Positions 1 to 6,524 of a DNA stretch of 39,312 bases are shown here, piece after piece. The notes under the pieces were generated by a model. That model was not told where the DNA came from and searched no databases. It saw nothing but the letters and a program-made list of their open reading frames with translations. The DNA comes from Butyrivibrio fibrisolvens 16/4. GTDB taxonomy: Bacteria > Bacillota > Clostridia > Lachnospirales > Lachnospiraceae. The position numbers and the translations under genes were made by a program. The stretch lies in NCBI GenBank assembly GCA_000209815.1, contig FP929036.1, positions 1,321,153 to 1,360,464 of the forward strand. The letters are read 5' to 3'. Each line of letters begins with the position of its first letter. Positions within the stretch are counted from its first letter, which is position 1.

Positions 1-2
1 TT

Positions 3-107
3 GAAGCAGCAAAAGAAACCCCGGATATAAAAAATGGGATAACAAGAATTAGCAATATAATATTAATAGATATAATTTTTCTCTTAGGACTAAGCTTCAT
101 AGGTTGA
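3..107 (+). CDS. possible C-terminal tail of a gene cut by the window edge
   Basis: One frame is open from the first bases to a TGA at 105-107, giving about 34 residues that end in a hydrophobic stretch (IILIDIIFLLGLSFIG). This could be the last membrane segment of a protein that starts left of the window. No family is recognisable, and a chance open frame of this length in AT-rich DNA is quite possible. Confidence 0.25.
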   Translation, partial: EAAKETPDIKNGITRISNIILIDIIFLLGLSFIG

Positions 108-116
108 TTCCATCCA

Positions 117-144
117 TTGACACAATTGTATATGGTGATAATAC
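117..144 (+). promoter_or_regulatory. candidate promoter (TTGACA / TAATAC)
   Basis: A perfect -35 (TTGACA, 117-122) is followed after 16 bases by TAATAC (139-144), with a TG one base upstream of the -10. It points to the small ORF at 187 and the 2H phosphoesterase at 321. Judged by match to the sigma-A consensus only. Confidence 0.45.
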
Positions 145-186
145 AACAAAATTGAGGATAATTTATGACCTGCTAAAAACTAGGCT

Positions 187-315
187 TTGAATAAAAAGTC
201 TTTTTTATCTTTGAATGATGTGTTGTATAATGGAGACAAGCTCACAGCTGAGCAGGCCATGGAAGCATTAGGTATTGATAAAGGTGAATTTAGTAAATAT
301 ATGTCAATGCTATAG
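187..315 (+). CDS. small ORF or gene remnant upstream of the 2H phosphoesterase
   Basis: A TTG-initiated frame encodes 42 residues ending six bases before the ATG at 321. The peptide contains LTAEQAMEALGIDKGEFSKY, which resembles a helix-turn-helix type segment and could be the end of a larger DNA-binding protein that has lost its front part. An in-frame stop lies just upstream at 181-183 and no convincing ribosome binding site precedes it, so a decayed gene is more likely than an intact small protein. Function unknown. Confidence 0.3.
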   Translation: MNKKSFLSLNDVLYNGDKLTAEQAMEALGIDKGEFSKYMSML

Positions 316-320
316 AAATT

Positions 321-842
321 ATGTATTTAATATCTGCTTATTTTGATGAAAACACAAATAGAGTTTTGAAGGGATACATTGAAAAGGTTGCAAAGGCAAC
401 TGGAAATGATTTTATGGTGGCAAATCATGTTCCACCACATTTGACAATGTCAGCGATTGAAGCCAGGAGCGTTGATGTGTTGGTGCCTGCATTTGAAAAG
501 CTTGATAGCAAAATTTCAAGGGGAGACATTTCATTAATCACTGTGGGGCAGCTGATGCCAAAGGTTTTGTATGTTTCACCTTATTTGAATGAATATCTGC
601 AGAATCTGGAACAACAGGTTTTTGATTGTTTTAAGGACATACCTAACACTACTATTAGCAGCTGTTACAGACCATTTTCCTGGTTGCCACATATTACATT
701 GGCAAAGACACTTACCAGGGAGCAAATGCTGGCAGCAGTGCAGGTGATGGAGAATTTTAAAAGTTTGGATGCCAGTATTGTGGGTCTTGGTCTGGCAAAG
801 GTTAATCCACACCAGGATGTGAGACTTATAGACCTCCATTAG
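321..842 (+). CDS. 2'-5' RNA ligase / 2H phosphoesterase family protein
   Basis: The 173-residue protein has two H-x-T motifs in the expected places: HLTM at residues 40-43 and HITL at 124-127. This is the hallmark of the 2H phosphoesterase superfamily (LigT, ThpR, YjcG-like), in which the two histidines line a pocket acting on cyclic phosphates or 2'-5' linkages in RNA or nucleotides. The length suits a single-domain member and there is no signal peptide, so it should be cytosolic. The ribosome binding site in front of the ATG is weak, so the start could differ slightly. It is a single-gene unit closed by the terminator at 861. The substrate cannot be inferred. Confidence 0.8.
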   Translation: MYLISAYFDENTNRVLKGYIEKVAKATGNDFMVANHVPPHLTMSAIEARSVDVLVPAFEKLDSKISRGDISLITVGQLMPKVLYVSPYLNEYLQNLEQQVFDCFKDIPNTTISSCYRPFSWLPHITLAKTLTREQMLAAVQVMENFKSLDASIVGLGLAKVNPHQDVRLIDLH

Positions 843-860
843 AATAATTTTTTAGAAGGC

Positions 861-897
861 AAAAGCCCGCTCATGCAATGCATGGGTGGGCTTTTTT
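861..897. terminator. bidirectional terminator between convergent genes
   Basis: AAAGCCCGCTCATGC pairs with GCATGGGTGGGCTTT across a three-base loop, with two G-T wobbles, and is flanked by A and T runs. It sits between the 2H phosphoesterase (+) and the GH120 gene (-) and can serve both strands. Confidence 0.85.
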
Positions 898-920
898 AAT
901 TTTGGGGATATTGTTGAAAT

Positions 921-2924
921 CTATTTGAAGCTTACCAGAACTTCTTTATCATCATAGGATGCGAATGGTCCAGGTGTAGGAGCCACAGCTCTGTGATTTC
1001 CAAAGTAATCCCTGTCGAAGATGATAGGAGTACCATCTGGGTTTTCAAAAGCCTGCTCTGGCTCGAAGGCAAGTCCCAGGGACTCTGTGGAAATCATATT
1101 TCCGGTGAAATCTTTTATGGCATCCTTTAATTTGCCACTAAGGTAATATTTTCCGTCCTTTTCAACAACAGCAATCTCAGGATTAAATGATTTATCCTCC
1201 AGCTTATGCTTCTCATTTTTATAGATGTTTGCTCCGTTGAGATAAACATTTCCATCCACCCATACAGGAAGGTGTCCGAAGTGAGCCTCGGCAAGGCCGC
1301 CCATATCAGGGTCAGTGTCTGGCTCGAAAGGCTTGTGCCACTCCTCGTAGGTTGGAAAAATGTCAAATGGTGCAGTACCAACAGCCTGATAATCAGCATC
1401 CGCAGCGGTTTTTGTAGCATCAGTGATTGGATACTGCTGTACGAAAATGTTGTTGTAGATTCTATCATCTCCGTGGAGAATGGTCATAAATCCAGCTACC
1501 TCAGTCCTGTGGCGGATGTGGTAAGGAGTGTAGCGTGGCTCACGCTGATTGTTGATGATACTGTCTACGCCCGAGTTGATAAGGCTGAAGCTGCCAAGCA
1601 CCAGATTGTGCACACACGCGATTCCTTCGCTTGGAATTGTGATTGCAACAGGTGAAAGCAGAAGGTTATTGTCGATAAGTGTAGGGCCGTGGCCAACCTC
1701 AACGAACACATCAGTGTTAAACATAGCCCCATCAGCCTGATTACGACCTTCAGGTCTGCAGTTGTCGTGCATCAGGTTTCCTGTGACCCTTGCGCCCTGA
1801 GCTTCCCAGTCAAGCCAGATACCCATTATGTTGTTGTGGATGTGATTTCTTCTGATAGTTACATCGATTGCTGCGTGCAATTTGATACCAGCTGTCTCGG
1901 CGCCACCCAGCTGCTGAGAGTTGCAGATGTGGTGAATGTGGCAATCCTCAATTGTAGAGAAAACTCCACCCATTCGGCCAACGATACCTGTCTGCTCGCA
2001 GTGATGAATGTGGCAGCGTCTGATGATGTGATGGCCGATGTTCTCCTTCAGCCAGCCGTGATACTGACCTCGGCAAACTGCATCCCTTTCCATCTGAGTA
2101 GGGCTCTTCACCTTTCTTACAGTGAAATACATGTCGTTTTCTGGGTCCAGATATTTTCCAAGTGAGATACCGCAGCAGCGGCTTCCGTAAATCTCGCAGT
2201 CCTCGATAATCCATCCCTTGCTCCAGTGAGGCCCAATCATACCATCCTGATATGCTGCAGGTGGAGCCCATGTGGTAGCGGCCTTGTTGATATTGAAGCC
2301 GCTTACAGTAATGTAATTTATTCCGTTTTCATCTGGCATAAAGCAGTTGCGACGCACCAGGATTTCTACATTTTCCTTATTAGGATCAAGCCCTCTAAAG
2401 TTTGCATACAGAATAGTTTCATTTTTCTCTTCATCCTGCTCTGTGAACCAAAGATAAGAAGCCTCATCAAGATTCCAAGCGCAAGGATGTGGCTCACCCT
2501 TTTTGCAATCCCCCAGGGAATCGCATTCGTACATCATCTTGTCATTCAGGAAAACCGCCCCTGTATGTCTGATGTTATGGGAGAAATACCAGTCACCGTA
2601 AACTCTTGTGGTGTATGGATTGTAATCTGCAAAAATGCCGTTGTTAACCCTCACTGTCCAAACATTTCCATCTAATTTTTCCCAGCCAGAGATTTCTTCA
2701 GCGCCAGTGATTACGGCACCAAGCTTTTCAATAGATTTGTAAAGGATTGGCGCATCCTCAGTACCGGCATTTCTAGGAGTTACCTTCTCCCTGTAAATTC
2801 CACTTGCAACCAAAACTTCATCGCCGGCTATGGCAATGGCGGCTGCATCCCCAATATGCTTAAAAGGTCTTTCCTTGGAACCATCTCCATCTCGGAAGGC
2901 CTTCGCATCTACGTAATAAATCAT
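921..2924 (-). CDS. GH120 family beta-xylosidase (intracellular)
   Basis: This 667-residue right-handed beta-helix protein matches, from memory, the Thermoanaerobacterium saccharolyticum XylC type of glycoside hydrolase family 120 along its length. Shared segments include NPYTTRVYGDW, WAPPAAYQDGMIGPHWSKGW, AGIKLHAAIDV and IWLDWEAQGARV. The catalytic pair of XylC (Asp382 nucleophile, Glu405 acid/base) corresponds to D372 (LDWE) and E409 (DVFVEVGHGP). The two are separated by about 14 extra residues compared with XylC. No signal peptide is seen, so it should cleave imported xylo-oligosaccharides to xylose in the cytosol. The start was set at 2924 because AAAGGAG lies 8 bases upstream and the protein then begins MIYYVDAK, as in the family. 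The 46 codons further upstream are leader DNA. No transporter or regulator is adjacent. Confidence 0.9.
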   Translation of the reverse strand: MIYYVDAKAFRDGDGSKERPFKHIGDAAAIAIAGDEVLVASGIYREKVTPRNAGTEDAPILYKSIEKLGAVITGAEEISGWEKLDGNVWTVRVNNGIFADYNPYTTRVYGDWYFSHNIRHTGAVFLNDKMMYECDSLGDCKKGEPHPCAWNLDEASYLWFTEQDEEKNETILYANFRGLDPNKENVEILVRRNCFMPDENGINYITVSGFNINKAATTWAPPAAYQDGMIGPHWSKGWIIEDCEIYGSRCCGISLGKYLDPENDMYFTVRKVKSPTQMERDAVCRGQYHGWLKENIGHHIIRRCHIHHCEQTGIVGRMGGVFSTIEDCHIHHICNSQQLGGAETAGIKLHAAIDVTIRRNHIHNNIMGIWLDWEAQGARVTGNLMHDNCRPEGRNQADGAMFNTDVFVEVGHGPTLIDNNLLLSPVAITIPSEGIACVHNLVLGSFSLINSGVDSIINNQREPRYTPYHIRHRTEVAGFMTILHGDDRIYNNIFVQQYPITDATKTAADADYQAVGTAPFDIFPTYEEWHKPFEPDTDPDMGGLAEAHFGHLPVWVDGNVYLNGANIYKNEKHKLEDKSFNPEIAVVEKDGKYYLSGKLKDAIKDFTGNMISTESLGLAFEPEQAFENPDGTPIIFDRDYFGNHRAVAPTPGPFASYDDKEVLVSFK

Positions 2925-3103
2925 AGTAAAACTCCTTTCAGTATGTATATTTCTGCTTTCATTATTAATTAAAACGGGCCCTGAAAATACATAGAAAGTT
3001 TTGAATATGGAGGGGGAAAGTATAGGTTTTTGTGGTGCTTTATTATATGAAAAGAAGTACAATAATTTTATTAAGTGCCAAGGGAAAAAGGGGGATAATT
3101 AAT

Positions 3104-3263
3104 ATGGACATAAAAACAAAAGAATGCTTTTGATGACAAAAATATCAATACTGGTTTTTGGGATAGTTTTTCTTTTTTTGTTGCATCCACGAAGGCATCA
3201 GAATTATCTGTTTTTGAAAACTCAGCTGCAACACTTGAAGAATCGAAAGATTTAGTACTTAAG
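3104..3263 (+). other. split N-terminal region of the following membrane protein gene
   Basis: An AGGGGG ribosome binding site (3089-3094) precedes ATG 3104, whose frame stops after nine codons at TGA 3131-3133. That stop overlaps ATG 3133. From 3133 the frame reads MTKISILVFGIVFLF, a good membrane anchor, then runs out of frame and stops at 3253-3255. The frame of the downstream gene is already open here and encodes VASTKASELSVFENSAATLE. Adding one T to the T7 run at 3173-3179 joins the anchor to that frame. The run also reads T-TTT-TTG in the upstream frame, a classical -1 slippery heptamer, so recoding is an alternative to a sequencing or real deletion. Confidence 0.5.
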
Positions 3264-3986
3264 GTGACGGGAGTATCGATTGGATTGTCGTTTGTGATAA
3301 CACTTTTACCAGATGATTGGGGAACTCCACTGGCAGATACTCTTGCAGATTTAAATAAATATCTAGTCGCAATGCTGGGAATGATATTTTTTGAAAACCT
3401 TTTATTATCACATGGTGTGCCATTGATTTTTAGATTTCTAATCCCAATTGCTTTCATTTTATTTATAGCGTATTTGATTACTCAAAAAGAGATTATAAAG
3501 ACAATCGCTACAAAGCTAATGGCCTTATCTTTAGTTGTATTATTGGTAGTTCCATGTGGCACAGCCATATCAGATTGGTTATGTTCTAGTTCCATGAACT
3601 ATGTTAATGAAACTGTAACTATGGCTGAGGATGGTTCAAATAAGGTAGAAGAAATAACAGAAAGCTCATCTGCAGATAAAAGTTTTTATGATAAAGTATC
3701 TGGGATTTTTAATACGGCCATAGGTGGAGTAAAGGATTTATTTAATTATTACAAAGGAATAGTAGGGAAGTTTATAAATGCTATTGCAATTATGTTGGTG
3801 GCATATTGTGTTATCCCTGTGCTGACTTTTATATTTTTGTTTTGGATTTTAAATCAGTTGTTCCAATTTAATAGTTTTAGAGATAATGGTGCAAGTATAA
3901 GAAGTGAAGCTCATAAAATTTTGGTTCAAATGCAGAAGAATGAGAGTAATGAGGAGGCTGAGTCAAGAAAAAGCTTATTTTTCTAA
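3264..3986 (+). CDS. multi-spanning membrane protein of unknown function (N-terminus frame-split)
   Basis: The open part starts with a GTG inside a hydrophobic segment (VTGVSIGLSFVITLLP), so the natural protein almost certainly begins upstream. With one base restored at 3173-3179 it would run 3133-3986 (284 residues) and gain an N-terminal anchor. Visible features are hydrophobic spans near residues 1-15, 36-70, 80-100 and 170-195, a polar loop of about 70 residues rich in Ser, Asp and Glu, and a hydrophilic tail. I do not recognise a named family. It is followed within 20 bases by the DUF4230 gene, with a possible translational fusion (see findings). The pair is probably one functional unit at the membrane. 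Confidence 0.6.
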   Translation: MTGVSIGLSFVITLLPDDWGTPLADTLADLNKYLVAMLGMIFFENLLLSHGVPLIFRFLIPIAFILFIAYLITQKEIIKTIATKLMALSLVVLLVVPCGTAISDWLCSSSMNYVNETVTMAEDGSNKVEEITESSSADKSFYDKVSGIFNTAIGGVKDLFNYYKGIVGKFINAIAIMLVAYCVIPVLTFIFLFWILNQLFQFNSFRDNGASIRSEAHKILVQMQKNESNEEAESRKSLFF

Positions 3987-4006
3987 GGACTGTTAGCATT
4001 ATTTGC

Positions 4007-4651
4007 ATGGTGGCCTCTGTAATAATTATTATCGCATTCAGAGACAGTAAAATCCTACCACAAAACTATAATGATGGAGTAACTGTCATAGATCCTGATA
4101 CAATAAAGTTGAGTGATAGTGGTGTTAGAGTTTCATTTTCTGATGTCATTCTTTCTAAACGCAATGAGACAAGAAAGTTGGTTGTTTATGAACAGGAAGC
4201 TGAGGTTAGCTATGAGATAGAAGATAGATTAATTGAGGAGCTGGATTGGGATCCTACTAAGAAGCATCAAAAGGTTACTTATAAGGGGAAAGGATGTTTT
4301 ATTGTTCACCTAGATTCATTAAGTAAAAAGAATCTCGTAGAGGACAAGGTTAATAAAGTTCTTACTATAAAAATAAAGCATCCGGAATTAGATGTAATAG
4401 AAATTGATCCCTATAAGATAAAGATAGGCAATCAAAATAATGGCTTTTTTGCGATAGGAAAAATCAAGCTTACTGTGGCTGACTATAATAAGATTGAGAA
4501 AGAGTTACATGATAGATTGGAGAAATCCTTCGACAATTCCAATAATGGCCAAGCAGCAGATGATTTGGCTTTGAAAGCTGTATATGATATTTATAATCCT
4601 ATTGTTAGGGCAGTAGATAGTGATTATGAATTGAAAGTAGAATTCGAGTAA
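4007..4651 (+). CDS. DUF4230 family membrane-anchored protein
   Basis: The protein has an N-terminal hydrophobic anchor, a beta-rich domain (IKLSDSGVRVSF, VSYEIEDRL, LTIKIKHPELDVIEIDP) and a C-terminal helix ending in YELKVEFE. This is the plan of DUF4230 proteins, whose role is unknown. The first ATG (4007) cuts the anchor in half. The same frame is open back to 3962 and reads xKKKLIFLRTVSIIC, exactly the anchor one expects. A GAGGAGG element lies just before it at 3951-3957, but the codon at the expected start is GTC, not a start codon. Either the start has been lost, a rare start is used, or one base is missing in the A5 run at 3968-3972 and the gene is continuous with the preceding one. 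Confidence 0.65.
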   Translation: MVASVIIIIAFRDSKILPQNYNDGVTVIDPDTIKLSDSGVRVSFSDVILSKRNETRKLVVYEQEAEVSYEIEDRLIEELDWDPTKKHQKVTYKGKGCFIVHLDSLSKKNLVEDKVNKVLTIKIKHPELDVIEIDPYKIKIGNQNNGFFAIGKIKLTVADYNKIEKELHDRLEKSFDNSNNGQAADDLALKAVYDIYNPIVRAVDSDYELKVEFE

Positions 4652-4682
4652 TATTGTCATAAAAACAATTGCATTTTTAATG

Positions 4683-4722
4683 AAAAAGCTTATCCAATAG
4701 TAATAGTGGATGAGCTTTTTTA
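4683..4722 (+). terminator. intrinsic terminator after the DUF4230 gene
   Basis: AAAAAGCTTATCCA pairs with TGGATGAGCTTTTT around a ten-base loop with one wobble pair, followed by T-rich sequence. Confidence 0.85.
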
Positions 4723-4727
4723 TTTAA

Positions 4728-4782
4728 TTTACACATTGCGTAAAACAATATATTAAGATATCATTTACACAATGTGTAAATG
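4728..4782 (+). promoter_or_regulatory. promoter with two operators of the Xre-type regulator
   Basis: A promoter TTTACA (4728-4733), 17 bases, TATTAA (4751-4756) lies directly upstream of the small regulator gene. Two related palindromes overlap it: TTTACACATTGCGTAAA (4728-4744, 7 of 8 arm positions symmetric) on the -35, and TTTACACAATGTGTAAA (4764-4780, perfect and extending one more base pair on each side at least) at the expected transcription start. Their centres are 36 bp apart. The arrangement fits autorepression by the HTH protein at 4796. Confidence 0.7.
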
Positions 4783-4795
4783 ATGGAGGGCAGGT

Positions 4796-5005
4796 ATGGT
4801 AGAAAAAATGTTTAGTACAAAAATGAAAGAACTCCGGGAATCTACAGGATTAAATAGAAAAGAATTTTGTGAGAAATTTGAGATTCCATATAGAACAATG
4901 ACAGAATGGGAATTGGGGCATCGAAATGCTCCGCCCTACGTACTTCGATTGCTTTCATATTATATTGAAATGCAGCAAATGCATATAGAAGAAAAGGAGG
5001 ATTGA
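4796..5005 (+). CDS. Xre-family helix-turn-helix transcriptional regulator
   Basis: The 69-residue protein is a single HTH_3/Cro-CI domain: KMKELRESTGLNRKEFCEKF is helices 1-2, then EIPYRTMTEWELGHR is the turn and recognition helix, and a C-terminal helix could mediate dimerisation. A good ribosome binding site (GGAGGG, 4785-4790) sets the start. Two palindromes upstream suggest it represses its own transcription. It lies just ahead of higBA, which has its own promoter. It could be an orphan regulator or a third component of the toxin-antitoxin locus. Confidence 0.85.
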   Translation: MVEKMFSTKMKELRESTGLNRKEFCEKFEIPYRTMTEWELGHRNAPPYVLRLLSYYIEMQQMHIEEKED

Positions 5006-5040
5006 CACCTGTAACGTTACAGGATACAATATAGAATATG
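5002..5040 (+). promoter_or_regulatory. higBA promoter with palindromic operator; apparently leaderless toxin mRNA
   Basis: TTGACA (5002-5007), a 17-base spacer and TACAAT (5025-5030) make a near-consensus promoter. The spacer is occupied by the perfect 16-bp palindrome CCTGTAACGTTACAGG (5008-5023), the obvious binding site for the HigA antitoxin or the complex. Transcription should start about 7 bases after the -10, at 5036-5038, which coincides with the toxin ATG at 5038. No Shine-Dalgarno sequence precedes that ATG. Confidence 0.8.
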
Positions 5041-5316
5041 ATAAAATCTTTTTCACATAAAGGTTTGAAGGATTTTTTTGAAACTGGATCTAAAAAAGGT
5101 ATACAGGCAGATCATGCACCTAAATTGGCAAGAATGCTTGATTGGCTAGATGCAAGCACTAATCCACAAGATATGGATTTACCTGGTTATCGTTTGCATC
5201 CACTCAAAGGAGACAAGAAAGATATGTGGGCAGTGACAGTAAATGGCAACTGGCGGATGACCTTTTATTTTGAAGGACCGGATGCATATCTTGTTGATTA
5301 TACTGATTATCATTAA
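5038..5316 (+). CDS. higB: HigB-type toxin (RelE/ParE superfamily mRNA interferase)
   Basis: The 92-residue protein has the HigB layout: IKSFSHKGLKDFFETGSKKG at the start, then HAPKLARMLDWLDA, then the beta-hairpin core LPGYRLHPLKGDKKDMWAVTV and NGNWRMTFYFEG, ending in DYH. Family members cut mRNA on the ribosome. The W-R-M-T-F segment and basic residues correspond to the catalytic face. The order toxin then antitoxin is typical of higBA. The gene lacks a ribosome binding site and seems to be translated from a leaderless mRNA, while the downstream antitoxin has a strong one. This would favour antitoxin over toxin. Confidence 0.9.
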   Translation: MIKSFSHKGLKDFFETGSKKGIQADHAPKLARMLDWLDASTNPQDMDLPGYRLHPLKGDKKDMWAVTVNGNWRMTFYFEGPDAYLVDYTDYH

Positions 5317-5333
5317 TGGAAGGAGCCAGAATA

Positions 5334-5629
5334 ATGACACGAAAACCAACACATCCTGGTAGTGTTTTTTAGAAGATGTAATGAAGCCTCTTAACTTAAC
5401 AGTTACTGAAGCTGCATTTATGCTAGGAGTTAGTAGGAAGACATTGTCAGAGTTTGTTAATGAGAAATCATCACTTAGTCCAGACATGGCATTACGTATT
5501 GCAAAGGCAACAAATACTTCAGCAGAGAGCTGGCTCAATATGCAACTAAAATTGACATTATGGACTGCTAGCCAAAATGAACCAAAGAATGTAATTCCAT
5601 TTCCTTTACCAGATATTATGGAAGGGTAG
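5334..5629 (+). CDS. higA: HigA-type antitoxin, frame broken near its N-terminus
   Basis: ATG 5334 has a strong ribosome binding site (GGAAGGAG) and begins MTRKPTHPGSVF, the standard HigA opening, then hits TAG at 5370-5372. One extra T in the T6 run at 5365-5370 restores LEDVMKPLNLTVTEAAFMLG and the rest of the HTH_3 antitoxin (TEAAFMLGVSRKTLSEFVN is the HTH) to the stop at 5629, giving 98 residues. As given, only an internal ATG at 5381 (82 residues) remains, with a poor ribosome binding site. A free HigB toxin without working antitoxin would be hard to tolerate, so a base-calling error, or recoding at the slippery T run, is the best explanation. HigA neutralises HigB and represses the operon. 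Confidence 0.8.
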
Positions 5630-5658
5630 TGATTTTTTTTCGAAGAGGAGTATATGTT

Positions 5659-5838
5659 ATGAATAAGAAAGACCAAATGACAGTAGAAAATTTTGTTAGC
5701 ACGGGTATGGAGCTTGAAACTCTTTACAGCTGTTTTCCAGATTTTTCAAAAGAAGAGATAGCGGAGATTTACAATAACTACAAGGAAAATCAGCCTGAAG
5801 ATGCTGATGGACATACAATGAGCATAAACTGCTCATAG
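5659..5838 (+). CDS. small hypothetical protein (59 residues)
   Basis: The start at 5659 is chosen because GAGGAG lies 8 bases upstream. The peptide (MNKKDQMTVENFVSTGMELE...) contains FPDFSKEEIAEIYNNYKEN, an amphipathic helix-turn-helix-like segment similar to regions that recognise small regulators, but no family can be named. It follows higA by 29 bases and may be cotranscribed. It has an acidic C-terminus. Confidence 0.6.
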   Translation: MNKKDQMTVENFVSTGMELETLYSCFPDFSKEEIAEIYNNYKENQPEDADGHTMSINCS

Positions 5839-5860
5839 GAAACTATATAAGAGGTAAACG

Positions 5861-6157
5861 ATGGGATTTTTTTCAGAAATAGAGGGTGAGCTTAGACCCT
5901 CAAAGGAATATTTAGAAAGCCATACACTAGAAGGCTACGAAGCAGGAGATATGGATCACGAGGATTATGAAGTAGAGGATGATGCAGTGGCTATGTCTGT
6001 AATTAGAACCTGCAAAAACTGCGGCAAGCCATTTACTTTATCTGCAGCCATTAAAACCTTCGATAATCATTTCGAGGGTGAGTTCTATTATATGGAAGAA
6101 TTTGTAGGACAGCTTTGTGGAGCTTGCGCCATAAAAGATGTGGAACTTGATTTATAA
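5861..6157 (+). CDS. small acidic protein with a four-cysteine zinc-ribbon-like motif
   Basis: The 98-residue protein has an acidic N-terminal half (about residues 1-48) and a C-terminal part with CKNCGKPF and CGAC separated by about 36 residues. This spacing suits a zinc ribbon or treble clef. A GAGGT ribosome binding site precedes the ATG. It lies 22 bases after the 59-residue gene, so the two are probably cotranscribed. Function unknown. Confidence 0.65.
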   Translation: MGFFSEIEGELRPSKEYLESHTLEGYEAGDMDHEDYEVEDDAVAMSVIRTCKNCGKPFTLSAAIKTFDNHFEGEFYYMEEFVGQLCGACAIKDVELDL

Positions 6158-6164
6158 ATGTAAT

Positions 6165-6360
6165 TTATCACAAGAAACCTCGCCAGGGCACTTTTTTCGA
6201 TTAGCTTGTGATAAAATCCAGCCAAAATCTTTAAAAATTATCACAAGCCAGAGGAGGAAAGCGGGTTCTCGGGATATCTTGTGATAAAATCCAGCCAAAA
6301 TCTTTAAAATTTATCACAAGCCAGAGGAGGAAAGCGGGTTCTCGGGATATCTTGTGATAA
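6165..6360. repeat. 73-bp tandem repeat with internal inverted repeats
   Basis: The element CTTGTGATAAAATCCAGCC starts at 6205, 6278 and 6351, an exact 73-bp period. Two full copies differ by a single base. Each copy contains CTTGTGATAA and, about 23 bases on, its inverse TTATCACAAG, so hairpins of 10-11 bp can form. A further TTATCACAAG at 6165-6174 lies exactly 40 bases before the first copy, the same spacing as inside the array, and marks a diverged half unit. No coding potential is visible. Confidence 0.9.
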
Positions 6361-6450
6361 AATCCAGCCCACCCCGGCAAAAATCCAGCCCCCGGCAAAC
6401 ATCACACCCCGGCAAAAATCCAGCCCACCCAGGCAAACATCACCCCCCAC
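6361..6450. repeat. C-rich short tandem repeat tract
   Basis: This is a degenerate array of units of about 16-21 bases built from AAAATCCAGCCC and CCCCGGCAAA, directly continuing the third 73-bp copy. It is far more GC-rich than the surroundings. The minus strand carries several runs of three to six G. Bases 6451-6524 then form the ordinary upstream region of ddh. Confidence 0.8.
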
Positions 6451-6524
6451 AATGTTTCACTTCCTAAATAAGATGAAATTTGATATCATTAGTGCGAAAT
6501 TCGTTGGTTACAGGAGGTTCGACC

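Noticed and set aside
1127-2675. Open frames inside the GH120 gene in other frames and on the other strand
   Set aside because: They lack ribosome binding sites and protein-like composition, and lie wholly within a gene with clear family similarity.
6165-6450. The repeats as a CRISPR array
   Set aside because: The whole 73-bp unit is repeated, including what would be spacers, copies differ by only one base, and no cas gene is near.
6480-6524. An N-terminal extension of ddh
   Set aside because: The 15 extra residues run through the AGGAGG site and are not part of the family's fold. The ATG at 6525 gives the normal N-terminus.
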